From: Megaleporinus macrocephalus
Taxonomy: Eukaryota > Chordata > Actinopteri > Characiformes > Anostomidae
Assembly: GCA_021613375.1 (NCBI GenBank)
Contig: CM038704.1
Location: 3,542,905 to 3,606,904 of the forward strand
Direction of reading: 5' to 3'
DNA: 64,000 bases
In this document: in pieces, positions 11,986 to 22,269 of the stretch
Layout of the letters: each line of letters starts with the position of its first letter
Numbering within the stretch: position 1 is the first letter of the stretch
Translations under genes and position numbers: made by a program
The notes under the pieces: generated by a model
Seen by the model: only the letters and a program-made list of their open reading frames with translations
Told to the model about the DNA's origin: nothing
Databases searched by the model: none

Positions 11986-12970
11986 ACCTACCGCATACAG
12001 TACTGTGGAGAAATTTAAATATCAGGAGATATCAGTTGTAAGGTCTGAATAAGGATGGAGAAAGTCAAAGAACTTTCAGTCCAGAGAAAATGGGACTCCT
12101 AATAACCACCTGGAAGACATGGTAGACCCACCAACATGGACCACTGCTTTTATCCCTGAGCAAGAGGAGAACATCAAGCTGCTTCAGATCTGAGAACATC
12201 CAAAGCTGTTTCTGTCGATCCTTCCACTGTGATACCTCAACACTATGGGGTCTGAAAGGATGTTTAAGAAGCTCCTCACTGAGAATAGGAGACATCAAAT
12301 AAAGTAGATGCTCTCAGAACATTGGACTGAGCACCCCAGAGTCTAGAACCTCAACATCACTGAAGAAGACACTAAACCAGCTTCTAACACTAAACTTTGG
12401 AAACTCCTTCAACAAAAGTTGCCCATTGAAGAATCACTTAAAGATTCATTACGATGATGGTCCTTAAAACCAATCAGAGACCTCCAGATGGTCCACATGC
12501 TAGGTTCACGTAGGAAGGCAGAGCTAGAGAAAGTGGTTCTTCTGCAGGATTGCTTCCAAAGAACCTTTCCGGCATCTTTATTCTTAAGAGCGCGCGTGGA
12601 GGTCAGCGAGGCTAATGAAGTGGTCCTGATTCCGAGCTTGGCCTTTCCTGGGGAGAGCAGATGGAGAGTCGTGGGGCTTCTTGTCCTCAGGCTGATTGAC
12701 TGCCTGCGAGGAGAGATGGATCGAATCCAGCTGGTGGAGACAAATCAGAAGGAATGAGAGAAGCACGGGGGGCATTGCTCTGCACCACCGCCACCCCGGG
12801 GGGAGCATGTGGTCTGAGGAACTCGCGCATGGAGGGTGAAATACCTGCTGATTGACAAACACTCAGAGATACACAGCGTTCAGTGTCCTACCATCCAGCT
12901 GCATCGTCTGTCACCATCGACTCATGGATGAGAGCGCAATGCCACACTTCTGAAAAAGAGTTATTTATGT
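11986..12970. other. Single-copy-looking sequence, no gene seen
   Basis: No tandem repeat or transposon signature. Frames of 77-92 codons lie on both strands without recognisable domains. A GC-richer stretch at 12580-12830 contains several CpGs. Confidence 0.4.

Positions 12971-12971
<1 letters not shown>

Positions 12972-13002
<31 letters not shown>
12972..13002. repeat. (GT)n microsatellite
   Basis: About 15 GT dinucleotides. Confidence 0.95.
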
Positions 13003-13004
<2 letters not shown>

Positions 13005-13499
13005 CGCCCGGTCCCTGACAGCGGGCACACATTTAACGAGGCACACCTGGTCCTCATTCATAATGGAAGGCATATTTCATATTAATTTGGTGGCACTTCT
13101 CTGTGTCCTGGGTGATGTTCAACAGCTGCAGGACTCCTCTCACCGCTGCATTATGCATGACCCTTCACTTTCATTTCAACACCACAGATAAGGTCTTTAT
13201 TGTTAATGCACCCAGCCTATTAAGGCCTGACCCACCCCTCCTCCCCCCGGCCGGTCAGGGAGAGGTGAGGAATCACCGGCAAATACTGATGATAATAATA
13301 TTAATAGCACAATCAGGTTCAGTTTCATTACTGCTGTTATTAATGACGGTTTTAATGGTCAACATATCACACACTGTCAAAGACGTTGGTCACTTTTTCC
13401 AAATTTTCTATGTAATTTAATAGTCAAGATGTCAACAAAGTCCTTCAAAGTGTTTTGGTGTGAGATGTTTAGTTTTTGAGCAACTTAGAAGAGCAAGGA
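13003..13499. other. Possible conserved non-coding sequence
   Basis: Non-repetitive, with AT-rich homeodomain- or POU-like words (ATTCATAATGG, CATATTAATTTGG, CATTATGCATGAC) between GC-richer stretches. This composition is seen in vertebrate developmental enhancers, but it is only suggestive. No exon was recognised. Confidence 0.25.
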
Positions 13500-13564
13500 A
13501 TCCACAGTGGTGGCGAATGGAACCAGACGTCTCTAAAAGTTCCCTTAAAGAAAGTTGTTACAGG
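13500..13564. repeat. 65-bp dispersed repeat, copy 1
   Basis: Identical base for base to 18075-18139; both start ATCCACAGTGGTGGCGAATG and end TTGTTACAGG. Flanks differ on both sides. The family is not recognised. Confidence 0.8.
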
Positions 13565-13675
13565 ATGTGGGGGTCTATTACGGAGGTGTTTGAGCACATG
13601 CATGGACCCTATCTATAAACTGACTGCTGGAGTGTTTCGAATTTAGAAGTACTTGAAGTGAAACACCCATCTTCA

Positions 13676-13692
13676 CACACACTAGAGAACAC

Positions 13693-13726
<34 letters not shown>

Positions 13727-13974
13727 TAGGGGCAGTGAAACACCCACATACACACACACACTAGTGAACACACACACTAGGAGGCAGAAAAACACCCACA
13801 TATATACACACACACATACACACTAGTGAACATACACTAGGGGGCAGTGAAACACCCACATGCACACACACATACATACTAGTGAACATACACACTAGGA
13901 GGCTGAGAAACACCCACATATACACACATACATACACACTAGTAAACATACACAGTGAGGGACATTGAAACACC

Positions 13975-14016
<42 letters not shown>

Positions 14017-14176
14017 TAAATACACACGGGGGGACATTAAACACTAGTGAACACACACTAGGAGGCAGAGAAACACCCACATATACACACACATACACAC
14101 TAGTGAACATACACACTAGGGGGCAGAGAAACACCCACATATACACACACATACACACTAGGGGCAGTGAAACACC

Positions 14177-14212
<36 letters not shown>

Positions 14213-14530
14213 TGAACACACACACTAGTGGGCAGTGAAACACCCACATACACACACACACACACACTACTGAACACACACACTAGGGTCAGTAAACCCC
14301 CTCCCACACTCACACACACCCACACACACAAACACACTAGTAAACACACACACTGAGGGACATTAAAACACCCACATACACACACACACACACACTAGTG
14401 AACATACACACTAGGGGGCAGTGAAACACCCACATACACACACACACTAGTGAACACAAACATTAGTGGACATTGAAACATCCACATACACACTAAACAC
14501 TAGTGAACACACACACTAGGGGGCAGTGAA
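13676..14530. repeat. CA-rich minisatellite with CTCF-like units
   Basis: Irregular units of roughly 50-80 bp alternate CA runs with CACTAGTGAACA, CACTAGGGGGCAGTGAAAC and ACCCACATA. Variation in the CA runs makes unit length uneven. Translations in all frames are Thr/His or Cys/Val low complexity and are not genes. Confidence 0.9.
13774..14526 (+). promoter_or_regulatory. Seven CTCF-like core motifs in the CA array
   Basis: Seven units read CACTAG followed by a GGGGGCAG, GAGGCAG or TGGGCAG-type core, at 13775, 13835, 14056, 14114, 14223, 14409 and 14514, all on the plus strand. With the preceding A, those with GGGGGCAG match 13 of 14 positions of the known vertebrate CTCF core CCASYAGRKGGCRS. 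Binding is untested; five further units carry weaker versions. Confidence 0.4.
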
Positions 14531-15297
14531 ATATATATATATTTATACTCAGACCTCAATGGTGGTTACAGCCATGGTTATAAGGCAAAGCTGTATCCTA
14601 TCAGATTTATTTTACTATAATCAACATTACATATACAATAAACTCAATTTTAAACATAGTTGTATATTAGTATTAAATATAGTTTCTCTGTATTTATTTT
14701 AATTGCACCCACCACTGTAAGGAAAATAGAAGGTAGCTCAGTGAATCAAAGATACTTAGATGGAGCTAGTAAACAGCATGAGCCAGTGCAAAAAGTTATT
14801 ATGCAGAAATTTTGAAACATTGGTGGAATTCCCCTTTATAAAGTATCACTGCTGTGTCGTTATCAATACTACCTCTGATAATAATAAATATGACGATGAT
14901 AATGCTGTAAATATTAACCTTAAGCTCCACTTGATACAGTGGGTTGCACTCATGTTGTCCAGAGCTAAACACCCTTGAATGAACAATTTCCTGTTTCTCT
15001 CCCACTTCAACGAGCACTTTCATGTTGTTCCCACTCCAGCACACCTGACTCAACTCATCATCTAATTATCCAGCTCTTCCTGAATGAATGACAGGCATTG
15101 GATCAGGGAAACACAAAGGCACAGGGTTACTCTGCTGCACTTCTACAATACAATGGAAGTCTTTTGAAAGAAACTTCTGGTTACTGTTATCAAGATCTCG
15201 GTACAACATCATCTCTTCAATGCAAGAGACAGTATTTGTAATGCTGGCAGGAGTATAAACTCCCTGTGTATGTCATTTAAAACCCAAAATATCTAGA
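14531..15297. other. AT-rich intergenic, no gene seen
   Basis: Short TA run at 14531-14543, then non-repetitive AT-rich DNA. Overlapping frames on both strands at 14760-15053 show no domain. Confidence 0.45.
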
Positions 15298-15445
15298 GCA
15301 GGGTATTTCATCAGAGTTCAGTAAGGTCCAGTTAGAGAAGGTCTCCTCAGGCCGGTCCGGACCATCATCATTTCTACCGTGTGTTCTGATTCAGTGGTGT
15401 ATCCTGTTTACTGAAGTAGTCTAGTATCAGCATCTTATCATCACT
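15298..15445 (+). mobile_element. hAT-like element fragment (left end)
   Basis: Starts CAGGGTATTTCATCAGAG, of the CAGGG type common at hAT termini. It shares about 110 bp, interrupted, with 37919-37939 joined to 39333-39443, including GTGTTCTGATTCAGTGGTGT. The remainder past about 15445 does not match, so this is a partial copy. Confidence 0.5.
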
Positions 15446-15684
15446 TTAATGCTGATCTTACACCAAACAATTCAGTCTTTTTCGTGTAATGATGGAAAGG
15501 AGGAGTCTGGGCGTGGTCCTTCTCCCAAACTTAAGTTATTTCATAATAAAAATAGCAAATAAACATCTAATCTACACAACCATAAATCAATAAATACACA
15601 ATTAAGTCGTACTACATGGGGCGTACTTGAGGAAGTGGAACTATAAATCAAATGACAATAAAAATATATTTTGTGTCGTCTTTC

Positions 15685-15879
15685 GGGTCAAAAGAGACCC
15701 GCTACCATGTTCAGCTGTAGAAAAAATACCTTAAACTATCTTTTTCCAATTTAAAACTTCATGACTTTTCCTAATGGGACCCCATCATTAAAAAAATGAT
15801 ACTTTGTTTTTGTTTATGATTCCATGTGGGCTGTACACCACTAGGGTACAAAGATTGTCTTATGGGTCATTTTTGACCC
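15685..15879. repeat. Paired imperfect palindromes GGGTCA-N4-GACCC type
   Basis: The palindrome GGGTCAAAAGAGACCC at 15685-15700 is followed by GGGTCATTTTTGACCC at 15864-15879. Such pairs can mark the two ends of a small repeat element; no target duplication was found. Confidence 0.4.
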
Positions 15880-15939
15880 GTGAATTATAAAAGAATTTAA
15901 ACACCAAAAAAAAGTTCAAAGGCCACACGCAAACTCTCT

Positions 15940-15995
15940 AACACACACACAAACACACACACACAAACACACACACAAACACACACACACACACA
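15940..15995. repeat. (CA)n/(CAAA) microsatellite
   Basis: CA runs interrupted by CAAA. Confidence 0.9.
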
Positions 15996-16894
15996 TATCA
16001 AAGAAATTGGAACTTGCATTTGATCTGCACCTGCACTCTTGGTCTGCAGCTAACCCAATCACACAGCTCCCAAACAAAACAAAACATAATAAAACAAATT
16101 CAGTATAGGGGTATGAAGCTACCCTGACTCAAGGTACCCCTAGTTGGTTCTTTGTTGAAGCCATGAGAAGACGTTTCACTGCTAAACAGGTCCTGGCAAC
16201 ATTTTGTTGTTTTATTGTGTTATGAGAGAATTATTTCACTTCCTAAAAATATAAAAGAATAAACTGTTTGTTGACTGTTTTTTCCCTTTCAATATAATTA
16301 ATTCAGAAATAGTTACTTTACATTTATAATAGCATAATAAACCTTTACTGAATAAATGAAAACTGTTGGTTTGCGGTAAAAAGTGTAATACTGTTCATTG
16401 CTGATTGTCTTTTTGTATTGTGTAACAAAAAATACAAGATAATAAATGAATTATATTGAGTTGAGTTGATAAATAACAGGTTGTTTTATCATGCAAAAAC
16501 AAATTTTGGATTTACAATTCAATCAAGCTGCTTTATTTTGGGGCTTTGGAGGGGCGGGTAATTTTTGACGCGAAGGACAAGGGGAGTAAACAGAATGTTA
16601 AGCTTAACACTCAAGCTTGCTGAGTAAAATAAGAGAGGGTACTCAACTTTGGATGAAGGGCGAGCGTTCTTACCCTTCCGCATTCCTAAACACACTTCCC
16701 CTCAACCAGCTGGCTGCAGCTTCCCACGCTGGGATGCCCAGCTCTCCTCTCGTTCTGCCGCTCATACTGGAAGATCTCGCCTCCTTTGCTCCACCCACTC
16801 TGTGGATCGTCGCATTCACACTGCTCTCATTTTACCTCATGCTATGCGGCTCCCGACGCATAGACTATCCCAATTCTTACATCCCTTAAATATA
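15996..16894. other. Intergenic, no gene seen
   Basis: AT-rich up to about 16550, then moderately GC. Two overlapping plus frames (16617-16942) have no motif I recognise; with no support beyond length I leave them uncalled. Confidence 0.4.
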
Positions 16895-17490
16895 GGGTGT
16901 GTCTCAAAACCTAGTGAGTGTGTAAGTAGGCTGTCTAGGTAGCAGCTGTGTAAGTATCAGCGTTCTCTCCTCATCTCTCCTCATAAAACAGATTACTGAG
17001 ACGCTCTAGTTAGAGAGAGACTGCGTCACGGCTTGTTCCCGCCCACTGCAGCATGCCACCAGAGGTTTAGCTGGTTGCTAAGCTACCGGCCGGCATCCAA
17101 AACAATAGCCCGAGGCTTAAAAATCCGCTAGCATAAATGCTAATGTCTGGAGTATAAAAGTGTGAATGGTGAAGGACTCGTTACAGAGTTGATAATAAAA
17201 TACTGTTTTGTGTGATTATATGATCAGAAACACATTAAAACTCTAGAGAGAATCAAAATAACTCACATTTTAAAACCACTTCACTGCTCCTAGATTAGTG
17301 TTGCATCATGGGATTGTCTTAGCTGCTAAGGAAGCGTTCAATGCTTCCTTAAAATCAGGTCTAAGTAAGGTTCCTCAGTAGACAGCATGTTTAAGGTATG
17401 TAAGAATTGGGACAGTCGACATGTCGGGAGCGCATACTATGACGTAAAATGCTGCCTATGTAGGAGCTCAGTAGGTTTTGAGACACAGCC
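16895..17490. mobile_element. PIF/Harbinger-like MITE
   Basis: Terminal inverted repeats: the left end reads GGGTGTGTCTCAAAACCTAG and the right end, reverse-complemented, reads GGCTGTGTCTCAAAACCTAC, 18 of 20 matching. Flanks are ATA and GTA, so a clean three-base target duplication is not seen. There is no transposase. The starts resemble those of the better preserved MITE at 54898-55515. Confidence 0.7.
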
Positions 17491-17583
17491 GTACTGTCTA
17501 CTAAGGTTCCTTCATTTGGCTGAATTGTAAGGAAGCATCGAATGCTTCCTCAGCTGCCAAGACAATCCCATGATACAACACAA
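17491..17583. mobile_element. Inverted partial second copy of the Harbinger-like MITE
   Basis: Directly abuts the previous element and matches, in reverse complement, its segment at about 17300-17393 (shared words GACAATCCCATGAT and AAGGAAGCAT). Together the pair can form a hairpin with arms of about 90 bp. Confidence 0.7.
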
Positions 17584-18074
17584 GCTAAACCTTTTCCAAG
17601 AAGTGGAGCTCCGAGCGTTGACGTCGTTTTCAAACGTAAGTGATTGGCGTCAGTGCTCGTCTTCTTAAACGTGGACGCCTGACTCCAGCACGCTGAAACT
17701 CGCCTCTATCTCACTACTCCAGAGCAAAAGTTCTGGTTACGGTTGCCTAGACAACTGTACGACATCATCTCTTTCATGCGTGAAGACATTTAAACCTAGA
17801 ACTCAACTCATACCTTCCTGTCCCGCCACAATCTTATGGGCTTTGTTGAGGTGTTGGACGGATAAAAAGCTTTATTTAACTGAGTATAAACTGTAGAATC
17901 TGATGCTGATTGAATGGGACTACAGGGGACGCTGCTTCCAGAGGAGCCAAGAGGAGAACCCATGGAGCTAAAACGCTGAGGAGACGCTGCAGCTGAGGTC
18001 AGTAAACACTGCTCACCAACAGTGGGTGGGAACAAGCCGGGACTCATTTTCTGTCTAACTAGAGTGTCTCAGTG
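17584..18074. other. Intergenic, no gene seen
   Basis: Non-repetitive. A 79-codon minus frame at 17808-18047 is Ser-rich and without a recognised domain. Confidence 0.4.
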
Positions 18075-18139
18075 ATCCACAGTGGTGGCGAATGGAACCA
18101 GACGTCTCTAAAAGTTCCCTTAAAGAAAGTTGTTACAGG
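18075..18139. repeat. 65-bp dispersed repeat, copy 2
   Basis: Exact match to 13500-13564. It lies just 10 bp left of the target duplication of the hAT MITE that follows. Confidence 0.8.
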
Positions 18140-18157
18140 GAGAGACGAGGAGAGAAC

Positions 18158-18526
18158 TAGGGGTATAAGAAAATATCAAATATCGGGATATTATGTTTCG
18201 TAATACTGTATTGATTATCAAAAACACAGTATCGATACACAGATTCCTGGCAGACAGTGACTCATTGTAGTTGTGTTTAAACCTCTGACCACTAGATGGC
18301 AGTGTTGTAATCCATTTTCAGCTCCACTAAAACATTAACAAGCAGCACAAGGGCGCAGTGCTATTGTAAGCATTAGTAAACCTGTTTATATGGTGGTGTG
18401 TTTTAATAGTAGGATTTGAAAAATCACAGTATATCTCTTTGCTTGCAATATTGTGATATACTGAATTGTGACCGCTGTATCACCATATGTATTGTATAGC
18501 TGGGTTCTTGCCAACACACAGCCCTG
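18158..18526. mobile_element. Non-autonomous hAT MITE, 369 bp
   Basis: Flanked by a perfect 8-bp target duplication GAGAGAAC (18150-18157 and 18527-18534), the hAT hallmark. The left end reads TAGGGGTATAAG and the right end in reverse complement CAGGGCTGTGTGTTGGCAAG. The interior is AT-rich with self-complementary ATATCG/CGATA words and no transposase. It carries a CTCF-type motif at 18289-18302. Confidence 0.85.
18289..18302 (+). promoter_or_regulatory. CTCF-like motif inside hAT MITE
   Basis: CCACTAGATGGCAG matches all 14 positions of the published core CCASYAGRKGGCRS. Its presence in a transposon suggests a possible dispersed binding site; occupancy is unknown. Confidence 0.45.
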
Positions 18527-18546
18527 GAGAGAACGCTTCTACTTAA

Positions 18547-19743
18547 AGGGAACTCCGGCTGTTAACACTTCTAAGCCTTGCAATGTTGTAATGACTCTAA
18601 ATTATTAAGACACATTATTAAAAATCACTAAAAGTATCAGATTTATTAGATTTTGTGTAAAATCCGCTGCACGTGGGTCTCCATTGTTGTATCTACTGAC
18701 GTGATCAGCGGGTAGTGACGTCAAATGGTCACAGTAACCGGCCGTCACGCTTGAGCACAGCTAGCTAAACATGCTACTGTTCAGTCTTTACAGTTTGAGC
18801 TAGAACACAACATTTCTGACATCAGCGGTGACATCACACACCACGTTAGTGTAAATGGTGAACAGAGAGTGTGGAGGAGAGAGTGACACAGTGCTGGAGT
18901 TGTTGTGAAGCTGTGTGTTGGTGTTGACGGAGAAGGAGAGTGTCTGTTAAAGGAGCTCCGCTTTCTAGCAGGAAACATTCACGCTCAGTAAACAGCTAGA
19001 TACACTGAACGGGAGTGTCTCTGAGCTTCACACTCCTTTATTAGTGAAGTAGTATGTTCACTACTGAGACTGAACTTTCACCTTCAGGATCCACAAACGA
19101 GGAGAAGCAGCTGACGCTAACGCTAAACGTTCTCAGGAGAGAGTCCAGCGCATGTTCACGTTCATGGTTCTTCTGGCGGTTCTCCATAATCTGGAGCTTT
19201 TGAACTTCCTGTGTGGGGAAACTGTGGCTCTGCATTGTGTTTTAGTCTCCGCTTAAAACCAACAGCCTCCGTCAAGTCTCTCACCAGTGGTGGTCTACTG
19301 AACCACTCAAACTCATCCAGACTGAAGTGAGGAGAGCAGAGCGGGGGTCTTTGGGTAGCTGTGTTGGTCCACACGCTGCTTCACTAACTATTCTCCTTGT
19401 TTATGTTTGTGAAGCTGTTTAGACTAATATCAGTCTTTCACTGCCTTTCACTGAAACAACATCAACAACACAATGTACATGGTTTTCTTTAAGCTAGGTT
19501 AGTAACTAACACTCACTCCTTCACACCACAGTCCAGTTTAGACCTGAAACCACCTGACCTCATCTACCCAGCAGGCATTGCACGTCTGTAATAATGTCTG
19601 TGTACATATGTTAAATATTTAGAATAAAAGAGTTAATTTATTAATAAATCTGATACTTTTGTGATTTTTTTATAATGTGTCTTAACATTTTAGAGTCATT
19701 ACAACATATTAAAGCTTACAAGTGTTACCAGTCGGGGTTCCCT
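18547..19743. mobile_element. TTAA-flanked element with long inverted ends, 1,197 bp
   Basis: Flanked by TTAA on both sides (18543-18546, 19744-19747). The ends are AGGGAAC and GTTCCCT, and the outer 110 bp or so on each side are imperfect reverse complements (shared words GTTGTAATGACTCTAAA and AAGTATCAGATTTATTA). TTAA targets are typical of piggyBac and Kolobok elements. The interior (18780-19400) has minus frames of 64-70 codons with no catalytic motif seen, so it appears non-autonomous. Confidence 0.8.
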
Positions 19744-19777
19744 TTAAACAGCTGGTACAGTAGAGTTGCTTAGGCAC

Positions 19778-19863
19778 TGGGGCATGCATGGTCATGCGAG
19801 TGGGGCATGCATGGTCATGCGAGTGGGGCATACATGGTCATGCGAGTGGGGCATGCATGGTCA
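19778..19863. repeat. 23-bp tandem repeat (about 3.7 copies)
   Basis: The unit is GGGGCATGCATGGTCATGCG plus AGT. Confidence 0.9.
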
Positions 19864-20640
19864 AGGAGTTCTATGTTCAAATAGTAAATACAAAACTCCC
19901 AACAACTGCACAAAGGCCTTAGAGTAATCTAGACAAAGAACGATGCACATCCTGCGTAAGAAAATAAGCAGACGTCCTTCTTTTCATGTGCTGCGCTGCT
20001 ATAATCTTGTTTTTAATTTCCATCATGGACAGCCTTGAGTCCTCGCACACAGACGCACGATTATCTGACCGGAGCAGCGCAAAGTCTTTCAAGAGGAAAA
20101 GAAAAAAAAAGAAAAAGTGCTTATGGAAACAGAAGATCTGGTCCATTGTGTGGGACTTAATGATGTGAGGCCTGCCTGAGAGGATGAATCATAAGAACAA
20201 GGACTTTTTTTTTTCTCTGTCGTAACCCATTTAGCCGTACACACGCACGCTTGTGTTGCTGAGCGCACATAAACACAAACACACAACCTTGAATACATTA
20301 TATTCCCGATTAATGAATTATTTTTCATTAGGCTCTCCTGCGGCCGTCCGGCCGGGCCATTAGACCCCAATACGTCTGACCTGGCACTTTCAGCGCAGCC
20401 AATCGATGAGCTCCTAACCATTAATCAATCAAAAGCCCTAGTCATCCTCTCGCACGGAGCCCAGAACAATACCCACGATGTGAACACTCAGCCTGCTGAT
20501 CGCGCGGACTAATCTCTACTACATTAAACAGCACTTCAGATTCTGATTACAAACACAGAGCTCCAACAAAAGCTAATTCAATCACTATACACCGCTTACC
20601 AGCCACGTAATTAGAAACCCCCTCCGGCCTGTTACCGCAC
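19864..20640. other. Possible conserved non-coding sequence
   Basis: Non-repetitive except for short A/T runs. At 20280-20440, AT words such as GATTAATGAATTATTTTTCA and ACCATTAATCAATCAAAAG alternate with GC-rich sequence, as in many vertebrate enhancers. No exon was recognised. Conservation cannot be judged from one sequence. Confidence 0.3.
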
Positions 20641-20647
20641 ACCCATA

Positions 20648-21527
20648 TACGTGTTTCTAATAAAGTGGCCAGTTAGTGAAAGCACAAGGTGCGTGTTTCT
20701 AATAAAGTGGACATCTAGTGGAAGCACAAGGTGGGTGTTTCTAATAAAGTGGCCAGTTAGTGAAAGCACAAGGTTGGTGTTTCTAATAATGTGGCCAGTT
20801 AGTGAAAGCACAAGGTAGGTGTTTCTAATAAAGTGGCCAGTTAATGGACACATACAGTAGGTGTTTCTAATAATGTGGCCAGTGAGTGGATGCACAAGGT
20901 AGGTGTTTCTAATAAAGAGGCCAGTGAGTGGAAGTACAAGGTAGGTGTTTCTAATAAAGTGGCCAATTAGTGGAAGTACAATGTAGGTATTTCTAATAAA
21001 GTGGCTAGTTAGTGGAAAGACTAGTTTAGTGTTTCTAATAAAGTGGCCAGTTAGTGGAATGACTAGTTTAGTGTTTCTAATAAAGTGGCCTGTTAGTGGA
21101 AGCACATGGCTGGTGTTTCTAATAAAGTGGCCAGTTAGTGGAAGCACAAGGTGGGTGTTTCTAATAAAATGGCCAGTTAGTGTAATCGCAAGGCAGGTGT
21201 TTCTAATAAAATGGCCAGTTAGTGTAATCGCAAGGCAGGTGTTTCTAATAAAGTGGCCAGTTAGTGGAAACACAAGGCTGGTGTTTCTAATAACATGTCC
21301 AGTTAGTGGACAGACTAGTTTATTGTTTCTAATAAAGTGGCCAGTTAGTGAACATACAAGATAGGTGTTTCTATTAAACTGGCCAGTTAGTGGAAGTACA
21401 ATGTGGGTGTTTCTAATAAAATGGCCAGTTAGTGGAAACACAAGGTGGGTGTTTCTAATAAAGTGGCCAGCTAGTCGAAAGACTAGTTTAGTGTTTCTAA
21501 TAAAGTGGCCAGTTAGTGGAAGCAACA
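20648..21527. repeat. 42-bp minisatellite (about 21 copies)
   Basis: The unit begins GTGTTTCTAATAAAGTGGCC and continues AGTTAGTGGAAGCACAAGGT. It resembles the spacer of the foldback family (GTGTCTAATAGAGTGGACAG at 30068 and 33658). The 42-bp period keeps a 298-codon minus frame open (14-residue repeat), which I treat as spurious. Confidence 0.93.
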
Positions 21528-22269
21528 TAGGTAAGCATTCAAAGCAACAGAGCAGCTTCTGCTATAAATGATTGTGATGCTGAGAACAATTGAAAAAAAC
21601 TAAAGAACACATTATAAACATTAAAACAACAACAGAGCACACGACGTACACCTCAGATACACAACACACTTTTAAATGTGTCCAGTGAATCTACGCCAAA
21701 TTGCTGTTGCCTTGTGATTATGTAAGAGAAGCAGGTGTTCATTTTTTTCCCCATGCTGAGTTCAGCTCTAGCGAGGGACTCTGCCAGCAGCAGCCGTGAA
21801 ACAAACAAGGCCAGGAAGCAATTCAAGATCTCATCAGAAGCCCTCTGTTGCCAGGTCGAAAGAAAGAGTGAGGGAGTGGATTGTGTCAGCGGTGGGTAAT
21901 TTTATACGTGCCGGTCACCCCATAGCTTCCACAATGAGCACTACAGAGCACCCTGCTCTCACATTAACGAGGAACATGTGATATTGATTCTGATGGAGGA
22001 ACAGTGAAAGTGAGCACTGTGTTTTTCTACCCCGGACCGGTGATTGTCAGTCAAGTGCAGCAGTAGATCTGCGAGCCTTCATTCAGAGCTTGTACAGAAA
22101 ACCAACCGTATATTTCAGAAGCTTTCCTGAAACTTTCTTCTTCTTACAAACCACTTTAAACATGAGCCACCTCGCTGAGCTCACTTCCTTTGTCAGGGCA
22201 AGAACACAATAGTATGCCAATAATAGTACTTGGGCATGGCACTCTGCCAAATCCGTGAAAGTAAATAGG
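21528..22269. other. Intergenic, no gene seen
   Basis: No tandem repeat and no recognised protein domain. Confidence 0.4.

Noticed and set aside
16617..16942. 90- and 97-codon overlapping plus frames as a small gene
   Set aside because: Two phases are open over the same DNA, there is no recognised domain, and the right end enters a MITE.
20632..21528. 298-codon minus-strand open frame
   Set aside because: It is the 42-bp minisatellite read in one frame (14-residue period). The array has equally open plus frames, and there is no sign of selection for coding.
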